64,000 bases of DNA, from contig NZ_QOIN01000048.1 in the NCBI RefSeq assembly GCF_003323715.1, forward strand, positions 558,001 to 622,000, given 5' to 3'. The position numbers and the translations under genes are program-made. How positions within the stretch are numbered: position 1 is the first letter of the stretch; each line of letters begins with the position of its first letter. The DNA comes from Streptomyces diacarni (GTDB lineage Bacteria; Actinomycetota; Actinomycetes; Streptomycetales; Streptomycetaceae). Positions 1-8,827 of the stretch are shown here, one piece after another. Under the pieces are notes generated by a model. The model saw nothing but the letters and a program-made list of their open reading frames with translations. It made no database searches and was not told the DNA's origin.

Positions 1-1
1 C

Positions 2-3000
2 GCCGTCGTCTGCGCCGGCTACGCCATCGGAGCAGCCCTCGGCTGGGGCTCGCACACCGTCGCCGTGTTCATGGGCGACTTCGGGCTCAGCGCCGCCGCC
101 CTGCTGGCCGCCACCTCCTGCCTGTGGTACGCCTACACGCAGCGCCGCGACGCCGAACGGCCCGGCGCGGCCCACCTGGCACCGGCACAGCGCGCCCGGC
201 TGCGGGCCAGCCGCCCCGCCTGGGCGCTCTTCGGCGTCTCCTCGCTGATGGCGGGGCTCGGCAACGGGGTCTGGGGCTGGTACGAGCTGGTGCTCGACCA
301 GCCGGTCCCCAGACCGTCACTGGCCGACTTCTGCTTCCTGCTGTTCGCGCCACCGGCCATCGTCGGGCTGCTCGTGCTCGCCAAGCGCCCGGTGACCCGC
401 GCCGGCTGGGTGTGCCTGAGCCTCGACGCCTGGCTGATCGGCGGCTCCCTGCTGACGCTCTCCTGGTCCCTCGCGCTCGCCCACACCGCCTACTGGCAGG
501 GCGACTCGGTGGCCAGGGCCGCGCTGAACATGGCCTACCCACTGCTGGACATCGTGCTCGTCAGCATGGTGCTGGCCCTGCACTTCCGGCGCTCCTCCGC
601 GCACCGCAGCGCCATCAACACCGCTGTCGGCGCGCTCGCGCTGACGGTACTGTGCGACGCCCTGTTCACCTCGCCGATGCTGCGCGAGCACTACGCCTCG
701 GGCCAGTTGCTGGACGCGGGCTGGTTCGCCGGATCGCTGCTGCTGGCGTACGCGCCCTGGGTCGGCAGAAGCCGCGGCCCCAGCCCGGCGCCGCCGCAGC
801 CGCAGCCACTGGCCACGGCCCGTGAGGCGGAGGCCCGCGCCACGCACCCCAGCCGCCCCATCTCCGGTTCACTCAGCGCGCTGACGCCCTACCTGGCTGC
901 GGCCGTGTGCACCCTGGGCATCCTCTACAACTCGGTGGACGGCCGCGAGATCGACCGCGTCGTCCTCTACACAGGCTGCACGGTCGTGCTGGCGCTGGTG
1001 CTGCGCCAGGGCATCATGCTCCTGGACAACATCACGCTCACCCGGGAGCTGGCGCAGAAGGAGAACCACTTCCGCTCCCTGGTGCAGGGCTCCAGCGACG
1101 TCATCATGATCACCGCGGCCGCCGGCAGCCTCCGCTACGTCTCGCCGGCCGCGGCGGGCGTCTACGGGCGCGACGCCGAGGACCTGGTCGGCGCCGAACT
1201 CTCCTCCCTCGTCCACCCGGAGGACCTCGGCCAGGTGCTGCACGAGCTGCGCCGCTTCCTGGCCGCCTCCTGGGAGCAGGAGGCGTGCACGAGAATCGAG
1301 TGCCGCATCCGGCACGGTCAGGGCCACTGGCTCAACGTCGAGTCCACGGTCAACCGCTACCAGGGCGGCCTGATCTTCAACAGCCGGGACGTGACCGAGC
1401 GCGTGCGGCTCCAGGCGCAGTTGCAGCACAACGCCTCGCACGACGCGCTCACCGACCTGCCCAACCGCGCCCTGTTCACCGAGCGGGTCCGGCAGGCCAT
1501 CGGCTCGCGACGCGGCGGTGACTGCGGCACGGCGGTGCTCTTCATCGACCTGGACGGCTTCAAGGCGGTCAACGACACCGTCGGCCACCAGGCGGGCGAC
1601 GAACTGCTGGTGCAGGCGGCAAGGCGGCTGCACGAGTCGGTGCGCTCCGGCGACACCGCGGCGCGGCTGGGCGGCGACGAGTTCGCCGTGCTCATCCGCG
1701 GCGACGGCGAGCCGGGCGCGCCACCGGACGCCGAACGCGAGCTGCGCATACACGACATCGCCGACCGGCTGCGGATCACTCTCTCCGACCCCTACCGGGT
1801 CGAGGGCACGCAGGTGCGGGTGGCCGCCTCCATCGGCATCGCCTTCGCCGAGCCCGGCATCACCCCCAGCTCCCTGATGCGCAACGCCGACCTGGCGATG
1901 TACCGCGCCAAGCAGGCGGGCAAGGCCCGGGTCGAGCTGTACGCGCCGCAGATGCAGGCCGAGGTCGTCAAGCGCGCCGAGCTGGCGGCGCGGCTGCGCA
2001 GCGCGCTGCACGACGGCGAGTTCGCGCTGCTGCACCAGCCGATCGTCGAGCTGGCCAGCGGCAAGATCACCGCGATCGCGGCGGAGGCGCGCTGGCGCTC
2101 GGAGGCGGGCATCCTCTTCACGCCGGCGGAGTTCCTGCGCACCGAGGGCGCCTCGGCGCGCGAGGCCCGCGGCATGGGCGGCGAGCGGGCCGCCGAGGTG
2201 AGCCGCTGGCTGCTGGAGGAGGCCGTAGCCCAGGCGGCGGCCCGCCAGCGTGCCGGATACGGGGCCCCGGTCACGGTGCGGCTGCCGGCCAGGCGGCTGA
2301 CCGAGCCCGGCATGGAGCCGCACAGCGTCGGCGCCCTGCTGGCCCGGCACGGGCTGGCCGCCGCGCCGGGGCCCAGCGGCGGCACGGCGCTGGGGGCGCC
2401 CGCGGCCAACGCGGGGGTGCCGGGGGCGCCGGGCGCGCTGATCCTGGAGCTGTCGGACAGCGACCCGCGCATCCCGCTGGACGAGCTGGAGCGGCGGCTG
2501 AGCGCGCTGCGCAGGCTGGGCGTGCTGATCTCGCTGGACGGCTTCGGCAGCGGGTATGCGGCGATCTCGGCGCTGCGCAGGCTCCCCGTCGACATCCTGC
2601 GCCTGGACCGGGGGCTCACGGACGGGATCGTGGAGTCCTCCAGGCAGCGCAAGATCACCGCCGGGCTGCTGCGGATCGCCGGCGACCTGGGGCTGACGAC
2701 GGTGGCCGAGGGGGTCGACCTGCCCGAGCAGGCCACGCTGCTGCGCGAGATGGGCTGCACGCACGGTCAGGGTGCCGTCTTCTCCGGACCGCTGGACGAG
2801 CACCGGCTGCGTACGGCGCTGGCCCGCGGGGTCTACGGGGTGCCCGAGTCGAGCCGCAGCGGCGGCGCTTCCGGCTACGGCGAGGAGCACCCGGAGGGCC
2901 GGGAGGCCGCGGTGGCGGTCCCGGGAGCGTCGCCGCTGCGGCGCGCCACCTCGCCGGGGCCTGTGCGACCGGGGCCCGGAACGCTGACGGCGCGGAAGCA

Positions 3001-3070
3001 GGGCACGCCGGAAGCCCTGGTACATCCGGCGTCGCGTTCGGATGCTGAGACGCCTGTCCCACCCACTTGA
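2..3070 (+). CDS. Membrane-bound GGDEF/EAL (cyclic-di-GMP) signalling protein, 5'-truncated by the window edge
   Basis: The reading frame is open to the left edge, so the true start may lie outside; residues here count from the Met at 65. Residues 1-330 hold several hydrophobic segments (membrane sensor region). A PAS domain follows (about 332-450), then a GGDEF domain with intact RLGGDEF at 536-540 and an RSGD inhibitory-site motif five residues before it, so diguanylate cyclase activity with product inhibition is plausible. The EAL domain (about 645-925) is degenerate: the signature reads AEARWR (E674) rather than EALVRW, the DDFG motif reads DGFG, and the LKID lysine is Arg. Phosphodiesterase activity is therefore doubtful. 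The last ~75 residues are low complexity. The stop codon overlaps the putative -35 box of the ilvB leader. Confidence 0.9.
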   Translation, partial: AVVCAGYAIGAALGWGSHTVAVFMGDFGLSAAALLAATSCLWYAYTQRRDAERPGAAHLAPAQRARLRASRPAWALFGVSSLMAGLGNGVWGWYELVLDQPVPRPSLADFCFLLFAPPAIVGLLVLAKRPVTRAGWVCLSLDAWLIGGSLLTLSWSLALAHTAYWQGDSVARAALNMAYPLLDIVLVSMVLALHFRRSSAHRSAINTAVGALALTVLCDALFTSPMLREHYASGQLLDAGWFAGSLLLAYAPWVGRSRGPSPAPPQPQPLATAREAEARATHPSRPISGSLSALTPYLAAAVCTLGILYNSVDGREIDRVVLYTGCTVVLALVLRQGIMLLDNITLTRELAQKENHFRSLVQGSSDVIMITAAAGSLRYVSPAAAGVYGRDAEDLVGAELSSLVHPEDLGQVLHELRRFLAASWEQEACTRIECRIRHGQGHWLNVESTVNRYQGGLIFNSRDVTERVRLQAQLQHNASHDALTDLPNRALFTERVRQAIGSRRGGDCGTAVLFIDLDGFKAVNDTVGHQAGDELLVQAARRLHESVRSGDTAARLGGDEFAVLIRGDGEPGAPPDAERELRIHDIADRLRITLSDPYRVEGTQVRVAASIGIAFAEPGITPSSLMRNADLAMYRAKQAGKARVELYAPQMQAEVVKRAELAARLRSALHDGEFALLHQPIVELASGKITAIAAEARWRSEAGILFTPAEFLRTEGASAREARGMGGERAAEVSRWLLEEAVAQAAARQRAGYGAPVTVRLPARRLTEPGMEPHSVGALLARHGLAAAPGPSGGTALGAPAANAGVPGAPGALILELSDSDPRIPLDELERRLSALRRLGVLISLDGFGSGYAAISALRRLPVDILRLDRGLTDGIVESSRQRKITAGLLRIAGDLGLTTVAEGVDLPEQATLLREMGCTHGQGAVFSGPLDEHRLRTALARGVYGVPESSRSGGASGYGEEHPEGREAAVAVPGASPLRRATSPGPVRPGPGTLTARKQGTPEALVHPASRSDAETPVPPT

Positions 3071-3096
3071 CACTCGGGGGTTGACGGGGAGAGGGT
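3067..3096 (+). promoter_or_regulatory. Candidate promoter of the ilvB leader
   Basis: TTGACA at 3067-3072 and GAGGGT at 3091-3096 are separated by 18 bases. The -35 overlaps the stop of the upstream GGDEF gene. Seven bases separate the -10 from the leader-peptide ATG, so the leader mRNA could be leaderless; the same GAGAGGG could alternatively act as a ribosome binding site. Inferred from sequence only. Confidence 0.45.
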
Positions 3097-3103
3097 CATC
3101 ATC

Positions 3104-3145
3104 ATGCGCACCCGAATTCTCGTACTTGGAAAGCGCGTCGGCTGA
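3104..3145 (+). CDS. ilvB leader peptide (attenuation), MRTRILVLGKRVG
   Basis: A 13-codon ORF encodes MRTRILVLGKRVG. It contains consecutive Ile-Leu-Val-Leu codons (ATT CTC GTA CTT), three of them A/T-ending and rare in this genome. It sits between a candidate promoter and a U-tract terminator that precedes ilvB. This is the arrangement of a transcription attenuator, where ribosome stalling on scarce branched-chain aminoacyl-tRNAs favours antitermination. Attenuation of ilvB by such leaders is known in actinobacteria. GAGAGGG lies 8 bases before the ATG. Confidence 0.8.
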   Translation: MRTRILVLGKRVG

Positions 3146-3181
3146 CCGGGGCTCCACACCCCGCGACCTTCCCGGCGCGCT

Positions 3182-3215
3182 CCCCTCGCTTGCCTCGCGG
3201 CACGAGGGGTTTTTT
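3182..3215 (+). terminator. Attenuator terminator before ilvB
   Basis: CCCCTCG (3182-3188) pairs with CGAGGGG (3203-3209), followed directly by TTTTTT (3210-3215). A competing upstream hairpin, CGGGG (3147-3151) with CCCCG (3159-3163), lies between the leader peptide stop and the terminator. The U-tract is notable because most terminators in this window lack one. Confidence 0.8.
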
Positions 3216-3334
3216 GTTGCACCAGCACCTGAGCCCATACCAGCGGTAGCCCGGACAAACGGGACATGACCAGCCCCGTACGGGCGCCCGCCCCCGACGA
3301 GTGTCAACCCTCACTCTCCGAGAAGAGACAAGCG

Positions 3335-5197
3335 ATGACCGAACAGGCCACCGGGGCCCCCAAGCCGCAGCCGCGGGCCCGCAGCGGCGGACAGCAGCCG
3401 ACTCCCGTTCCGGCCCAGGCGCCCCGCATCACCGGCGCCCAGTCCCTCATCCGCGCTCTTGAGGTAGTCGGCGCCGACACCGTATTCGGCATCCCCGGCG
3501 GCTGCATCCTGCCCGCCTACGACCCGATGATGGACTCCTCGCGGGTCCGGCACGTCCTCGTCCGCCACGAGCAGGGCGCCGGCCACGCGGCCACCGGGTA
3601 CGCGCAGGCCACCGGCAGGGTCGGCGTCTGCATGGCCACCTCGGGCCCCGGCGCCACCAACCTGGTCACCCCGCTGGCCGACGCGCACATGGACTCCGTG
3701 CCGATCGTCGCCATCACAGGACAGGTGGCCTCGAAAGCGATCGGCACGGACGCCTTCCAGGAGGCCGACATCTGCGGCATCTCGATGCCGGTCACCAAAC
3801 ACAACTTCCTGGTCAAGAACCCCGACGAGATCCCCCGCACCATCGCCGAGGCCTTCCACATCGCCTCCACGGGACGCCCGGGGCCCGTCCTGGTCGACAT
3901 CGCCAAGGACGCGCTCCAGGACGAGACGGTCTTCCAGTGGCCGCCGACCGCCGAGCTGCCCGGCTACCGCCCGGTGACCAAACCGCACGGCAAGCAGATC
4001 CGCGAGGCCGCCAAGCTGATCAGCGAGGCCCGCCGCCCCGTCCTCTACGTCGGCGGGGGCGTCCTGAAGGCCGGCGCCACAGCGGAGCTGAAGGTCCTGG
4101 CCGAGCTGACCGGCGCGCCGGTGACCACCACCCTCATGGGCATCGGCGCCTTCCCCGACAGCCACCCGCAGCACCTGGGCATGCCCGGCATGCACGGCAC
4201 CGTCGCCGCCGTCACCGCGCTGCAGAAGGCCGACCTGATCGTCGCCCTCGGCGCCCGCTTCGACGACCGCGTCACCGGCAAGCTGGACTCCTTCGCTCCG
4301 TACGCCAAGATCGTCCACGCCGACATCGACCCGGCCGAGATCGGCAAGAACCGCGCCGCCGACGTGCCGATCGTCGGGGACGCGCGTGAGGTGCTGGCCG
4401 ACCTGGTGGTCTCTTTGCAGACCGAGCAGTCCGAGCACCCCGGCGAGCCGGGGGACCGGTACGCCGACTGGTGGGCCATGCTCGACCGCTGGCGCGAGAC
4501 CTATCCGCTCGGCTACGACAAGCCCGAGGACGGCTCGCTGGCCCCCCAGCAGGTCATCAAGCGGATCGGCGAGCTGGCCCCCGAGCACACCGTCTTCGCC
4601 GCCGGGGTCGGCCAACACCAGATGTGGGCGGCCCACTTCATCGACTACGAGCAGCCCGCCACCTGGCTCAACTCCGGCGGTCTGGGCACCATGGGCTACG
4701 CCGTGCCCGCCGCGCTCGGCGCCAAGGTCGGCATGCCAGAGCGCACCGTGTGGGCCATCGACGGCGACGGCTGCTTCCAGATGACCAACCAGGAGCTGGT
4801 CACCGCCGCGCTCAACGGCGCCCCCATCAAGGTCGCCATCATCAACAACGGCGCGCTGGGCATGGTCCGCCAGTGGCAGACCCTCTTCTACAACCAGCGC
4901 TACTCCAACACCGTGCTGCACGACGGCGAGCAGGGCGAGCCGAGCCGGGGCACCAGGGTGCCCGACTTCGTCAAGCTGGCCGAGGCCATGGGCTGCGTCG
5001 GCATCCGCTGCGAGGACCCCGACGAGCTGGACGCGGTCATCGAGAAGGCGAACGCGATCAACGACCGGCCCGTCGTCGTCGACTTCATCGTCCACGAGGA
5101 CGCCATGGTCTGGCCGATGGTCGCGGCGGGCACCTCCAACGACGAGGTCATGGCGGCGCGCGGCGTGCGCCCCGACTTCGGCGACAGCGACGACTGA
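3335..5197 (+). CDS. ilvB: Acetolactate synthase large (catalytic) subunit
   Basis: ThDP-dependent enzyme condensing two pyruvates to acetolactate, or pyruvate with 2-oxobutyrate, the first common step to Val, Leu and Ile. The 620-residue protein has the catalytic glutamate in VRHEQGAGHAATGYA (E79), an FAD/central domain, and the ThDP motif starting GDG at 477-479 and ending IINN. An in-frame ATG exists 69 bases upstream (3266), but ATG 3335 follows AGAAGAG and leaves a roughly 45-residue Pro/Gln-rich extension before the conserved start GAQSLIRALEVVGADTVFG, as is usual in actinobacterial IlvB. It lies downstream of the attenuator and 31 bases before ilvN, so the pair forms an operon. Confidence 0.97.
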   Translation: MTEQATGAPKPQPRARSGGQQPTPVPAQAPRITGAQSLIRALEVVGADTVFGIPGGCILPAYDPMMDSSRVRHVLVRHEQGAGHAATGYAQATGRVGVCMATSGPGATNLVTPLADAHMDSVPIVAITGQVASKAIGTDAFQEADICGISMPVTKHNFLVKNPDEIPRTIAEAFHIASTGRPGPVLVDIAKDALQDETVFQWPPTAELPGYRPVTKPHGKQIREAAKLISEARRPVLYVGGGVLKAGATAELKVLAELTGAPVTTTLMGIGAFPDSHPQHLGMPGMHGTVAAVTALQKADLIVALGARFDDRVTGKLDSFAPYAKIVHADIDPAEIGKNRAADVPIVGDAREVLADLVVSLQTEQSEHPGEPGDRYADWWAMLDRWRETYPLGYDKPEDGSLAPQQVIKRIGELAPEHTVFAAGVGQHQMWAAHFIDYEQPATWLNSGGLGTMGYAVPAALGAKVGMPERTVWAIDGDGCFQMTNQELVTAALNGAPIKVAIINNGALGMVRQWQTLFYNQRYSNTVLHDGEQGEPSRGTRVPDFVKLAEAMGCVGIRCEDPDELDAVIEKANAINDRPVVVDFIVHEDAMVWPMVAAGTSNDEVMAARGVRPDFGDSDD

Positions 5198-5228
5198 CGG
5201 CCACCGGCACAAGGAAGGCATGACACCG

Positions 5229-5753
5229 ATGTCCAAGCACACGCTCTCCGTGCTGGTGGAGAACACCCCCGGCATCCTCGCCAGGATCGCCTCGCTCTTC
5301 TCCCGCCGCGGCTTCAACATCGACTCGCTCGCGGTCGGCGTCACCGAGCACCCCGACATCTCGCGCATCACCATCGTGGTGAACGTCGAGGACCTGCCGC
5401 TGGAGCAGGTCACCAAGCAGCTCAACAAGCTGGTCAACGTCCTCAAGATCGTCGAGCTGGAGCCCTCGTCCGCCGTTCAGCGCGAACTCGTCCTGGTGAA
5501 GGTCCGCGCCGACAACGACACCCGCTCCCAGATCGTGGAGATCGTCCAGCTCTTCCGCGCCAAGACCGTCGACGTCTCACCCGAGGCCGTCACCGTCGAG
5601 GCCACCGGCAGCGCCGACAAGCTGGAGGCGATGCTGAAGATGCTGGAGCCGTACGGCATCAAGGAACTGGTGCAGTCCGGAACCATCGCCATAGGGCGCG
5701 GCGCCCGCTCCATCACCGACCGGAGCCTGCGTGCGCTGGAGCGCTCCGCCTGA
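5229..5753 (+). CDS. ilvN: Acetolactate synthase small (regulatory) subunit
   Basis: A 174-residue protein with an N-terminal ACT domain (HTLSVLVENTPGILARIASLFSRRGF) that binds valine for feedback control, followed by the usual C-terminal ALS regulatory domain. It partners IlvB. ATG 5229 is preferred to ATG 5220 because AGGAAGG ends about 10 bases before it and the protein then begins MSKHTLSVLVENTPG, the family start. The length is normal. It is co-transcribed with ilvB. Confidence 0.96.
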   Translation: MSKHTLSVLVENTPGILARIASLFSRRGFNIDSLAVGVTEHPDISRITIVVNVEDLPLEQVTKQLNKLVNVLKIVELEPSSAVQRELVLVKVRADNDTRSQIVEIVQLFRAKTVDVSPEAVTVEATGSADKLEAMLKMLEPYGIKELVQSGTIAIGRGARSITDRSLRALERSA

Positions 5754-5914
5754 GTGCTTCGCATGACCGAGCGCGGCGACAACCGCGACCGGCCATCCCG
5801 CCGGACCCTCCCCGCCGTGGCCGCACGACGTTGCGGCGGGGTTGGGACGGGCACCCCCGCCCGGCCGCGTAGGTTGGGCACCACACCAAGACTGAGCACA
5901 AGGAGAAACATCCC

Positions 5915-6913
5915 GTGGCCGAGCTGTTCTACGACGACGACGCCGACCTGTCCATCATCCAGAACCGCAAGGTCGCGGTCCTCGGATACGGCAGCCAGGG
6001 CCACGCCCACGCGCTGTCGCTGCGCGACTCGGGCGTCGACGTCCGGGTCGGCCTGCACGAGGGCTCGAAGTCCCGCGCCAAGGCCGAGGAGCAGGGCCTG
6101 CGCGTGGCGGCGCCCGCCGAGGCGGTCCAGGAAGCGGACGTCATCATGGTCCTGGTTCCCGACCCGATCCAGGCCAAGGTCTACGAGGAGTCCATCGCCC
6201 CCCACCTCAAGGACGGCGACGCCCTCTTCTTCGGCCACGGGCTGAACATCCGCTACGACTTCATCAAGCCCCCGGCCTCCGTCGACGTGTGCATGGTCGC
6301 CCCCAAGGGCCCGGGCCACCTGGTGCGCCGCCAGTACGAGGAGGGCCGCGGCGTGCCGTGCATCGCGGCCGTCGAGCAGGACGCGAGCGGAAAAGCCTTC
6401 GCGCTGGCCCTCTCCTACGCCAAGGCCATCGGCGGCACCCGCGCCGGCGTCATCAAGACGACCTTCACCGAGGAGGCCGAGACCGACCTGTTCGGCGAGC
6501 AGGCCGTGCTGTGCGGCGGCACCGCCTCGCTGGTCAAGGCAGGCTTCGACACCCTGGTCGAGGCCGGCTACCAGCCGGAGATCGCCTACTTCGAGTGCCT
6601 CCACGAGCTCAAGCTGATCGTGGACCTCATGTACGAGGGCGGCCTGGAGAAGATGCGCTGGTCGGTCTCCGAGACCGCCGAGTGGGGCGACTACGTCTCA
6701 GGCCCGCGCATCATCAACGACCAGACGCGCGCCGAGATGAAGAAGATCCTCGGCGAGATCCAGGACGGCACCTTCGCCAACAACTGGATGGCCGAGTACA
6801 ACGCGGGCCTGCCCAAGTACAACGAGTACAAGAAGGCCGACGAGGACAGCCTCCTGGCCACCACGGGCGAGAAGCTGCGCTCTTTGATGAGCTGGGTCGA
6901 CGAGGACAAGTAA
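5915..6913 (+). CDS. ilvC: Ketol-acid reductoisomerase (NADP+)
   Basis: Converts acetolactate or acetohydroxybutyrate to the dihydroxy acid with NADPH and Mg2+. The 332-residue, class I-length protein has the Rossmann motif VLGYGSQGHAHALSLRDSG near residue 20-40 and the C-terminal knotted domain with conserved acidic metal ligands (FTEEAETDLFGEQ, YFECLHELK). The GTG start has AAGGAG about 6-10 bases upstream. It lies 161 bases after ilvN; that gap holds an imperfect hairpin around 5809-5840 but no clear terminator, so an ilvBNC operon with a possible internal promoter is likely. Confidence 0.97.
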   Translation: MAELFYDDDADLSIIQNRKVAVLGYGSQGHAHALSLRDSGVDVRVGLHEGSKSRAKAEEQGLRVAAPAEAVQEADVIMVLVPDPIQAKVYEESIAPHLKDGDALFFGHGLNIRYDFIKPPASVDVCMVAPKGPGHLVRRQYEEGRGVPCIAAVEQDASGKAFALALSYAKAIGGTRAGVIKTTFTEEAETDLFGEQAVLCGGTASLVKAGFDTLVEAGYQPEIAYFECLHELKLIVDLMYEGGLEKMRWSVSETAEWGDYVSGPRIINDQTRAEMKKILGEIQDGTFANNWMAEYNAGLPKYNEYKKADEDSLLATTGEKLRSLMSWVDEDK

Positions 6914-6955
6914 GAGCCCCTTCTTCCTCCGTTCGCGGGCCCGGCACACCTGGTC

Positions 6956-6991
6956 GCGGGCGCCCTCCCCGGGGCCGGGGAGGGCGCCCGC
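6956..6991. terminator. Terminator after ilvC
   Basis: A 15-bp perfect stem, GCGGGCGCCCTCCCC at 6956-6970 and its complement at 6977-6991, with a 6-base loop. There is no strong U-tract, as is common in this genome. It separates ilvC from serA. Confidence 0.75.
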
Positions 6992-7129
6992 ACCCTCGGT
7001 GTGGGGTGCACGGATCGCCCACATCGAGGGCGGGGCCCTCGATAGACTGCGGGGCACACAGGCTCACAGCGTCGTGCGTCTGCCCTCCCGCCCCGCAGGG
7101 ACCCGCGCTGTCCAGGACTTGGAGACCAC

Positions 7130-8719
7130 GTGAGCAAGCCCGTAGTACTCATCGCCGAAGAGCTCTCCCCCGCCACCGTCGACGCGCTGGGCCCGGATTT
7201 CGAGATCCGGCAGTGTGACGGCGCCAACCGGGACGAACTGCTGCCCGCCCTCGCCGATGTGGACGCCGTCCTCGTCCGTTCCGCCACGAAGATCGACGCC
7301 GAGGCCGTCGCCGCGGCGAGCAAGCTGAAGGTCGTCGCCCGCGCCGGCGTCGGGCTCGACAACGTGGACGTGCCCGCCGCCACGAAGGCCGGCGTGATGG
7401 TCGTCAACGCGCCGACCTCCAACATCGTCACCGCCGCCGAGCTGGCCTGCGGGCTGCTCGTCGCGACGGCCCGCAACATCCCGCAGGCCACCGCCGCGCT
7501 CAAGGGCGGCGAGTGGAAGCGCAGCAAGTACACCGGTGTGGAGCTGAGCGAGAAGACGCTCGGCGTGGTCGGCCTCGGCCGCATCGGCGTACTGGTGGCG
7601 CAGCGCATGTCGGCGTTCGGGATGAAGGTGGTGGCCTACGACCCGTTCGTGCAGCCGGCGCGGGCCGCGCAGATGGGCGTGAAGCTGCTGTCCCTGGACG
7701 AGCTGCTGGAGGTCGCCGACTTCATCACCGTCCACCTGCCCAAGACCCCGGAGACGGTGGGCCTGATCGGCCACGAGGCGCTGCACAAGGTGAAGCCGGA
7801 CGTGCGCCTGGTCAACGCGGCACGCGGCGGCATCGTCGACGAGGAGGCGCTGGCCGCCGCCCTCAAGGAGGGCCGGGTCGCGGGCGCGGGCCTGGACGTG
7901 TACGCCTCCGAACCGTGCACCGACTCGCCGCTGTTCGCCTTCGACCAGGTGGTGTGCACCCCGCACCTGGGTGCCTCCACAGGCGAGGCGCAGGAGAAGG
8001 CGGGCATCGCGGTCGCCAAGTCGGTGCGGCTGGCCCTGGCGGGCGAGCTGGTGCCCGACGCCGTCAACGTGCAGGGCGGTGTCATCGCCGAGGACGTGCG
8101 CCCGGCGCTGCCGCTGGCCGAGAAGCTGGGCCGCATCTTCACCGCGCTGGCCGGCGAGGTCGCCGTGCGGCTGGACGTCGAGGTGTACGGCGAGATCACC
8201 CAGCACGACGTGAAGGTCCTCGAACTGTCCGCGCTCAAGGGTGTGTTCGAGGACGTCGTGGACGAGACGGTCTCCTACGTCAACGCGCCGCTGTTCGCAC
8301 AGGAGCGGGGCGTGGAGGTGCGGCTGACCACCTCCAGCGAGTCGGCCGAGCACCGCAACGTGGTCGTCGTGCGCGGCACCCTGGCGGACGGCGAGGAGGT
8401 CTCCGCCTCCGGCACCCTGGCGGGCCCCAAGCACCTCCAGAAGATCGTCGCCATCAACGAGCACGGCGTGGACCTGGCCGTCGCCGACCACATGGCGTTC
8501 TTCCGCTACGGCGACCGCCCCGGCGTCGTCGGCACGGTCGGCCGCATCCTCGGCGAGGCGGGCATCAACATCGCCGGCATGCAGGTCTCCCGCGCGGAGG
8601 AGGGCGGCGAGGCCCTGGTCGCCCTGACGGTGGACGACACCATCGCAGGACCCGTCCTCACAGAGATCGCCGACGAAATCGGCGCCACCCACGCCCGGGC
8701 GGTCGACCTGGCGGAGTGA
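7130..8719 (+). CDS. serA: D-3-phosphoglycerate dehydrogenase
   Basis: First committed step of serine synthesis, oxidising 3-phosphoglycerate with NAD+. The 529-residue long-form (type I) enzyme has an N-terminal catalytic domain, the NAD-binding motif GLGRIG near residue 147-152, the active-site segments NAARGGIVDE and CTPHLGAST, an intervening allosteric domain (about 315-450) and a C-terminal ACT domain (PGVVGTVGRILGEAGINIAGMQVSR) expected to bind serine. The GTG start at 7130 is preceded by GGAG at 8 bases. It stands alone between terminators, downstream of the ilv operon. Confidence 0.97.
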   Translation: MSKPVVLIAEELSPATVDALGPDFEIRQCDGANRDELLPALADVDAVLVRSATKIDAEAVAAASKLKVVARAGVGLDNVDVPAATKAGVMVVNAPTSNIVTAAELACGLLVATARNIPQATAALKGGEWKRSKYTGVELSEKTLGVVGLGRIGVLVAQRMSAFGMKVVAYDPFVQPARAAQMGVKLLSLDELLEVADFITVHLPKTPETVGLIGHEALHKVKPDVRLVNAARGGIVDEEALAAALKEGRVAGAGLDVYASEPCTDSPLFAFDQVVCTPHLGASTGEAQEKAGIAVAKSVRLALAGELVPDAVNVQGGVIAEDVRPALPLAEKLGRIFTALAGEVAVRLDVEVYGEITQHDVKVLELSALKGVFEDVVDETVSYVNAPLFAQERGVEVRLTTSSESAEHRNVVVVRGTLADGEEVSASGTLAGPKHLQKIVAINEHGVDLAVADHMAFFRYGDRPGVVGTVGRILGEAGINIAGMQVSRAEEGGEALVALTVDDTIAGPVLTEIADEIGATHARAVDLAE

Positions 8720-8723
8720 CATC

Positions 8724-8795
8724 CCGGCCGCCACCGTGAGGCGGCGGCCGGCGAGCGGATCCGAGCGGGCCGGTGCGCGGTCACCGGCCCGCTCG
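8724..8795. terminator. Double bidirectional terminator between serA and the PucR gene
   Basis: Two hairpins follow serA: CCGGCCGCC/GGCGGCCGG (8724-8732 with 8743-8751) and a 13-bp perfect stem CGAGCGGGCCGGT (8762-8774) with its complement at 8783-8795. They lie between convergent genes and can serve both strands. Confidence 0.7.
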
Positions 8796-8827
8796 CGTGT
8801 GTCCAGCGGCGGCCGGGCGGGGCGGGC

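Noticed and set aside
869..3307. Long minus-strand open frame opposite the GGDEF gene
   Set aside because: High GC leaves antisense frames open; the translation is low-complexity Arg/Gly/Ala/Val sequence without motifs and wobble bias follows the plus strand.
3266..3334. Upstream ATG for ilvB
   Set aside because: No ribosome binding site and an extra 23 residues unlike the family; it lies in the attenuator leader.
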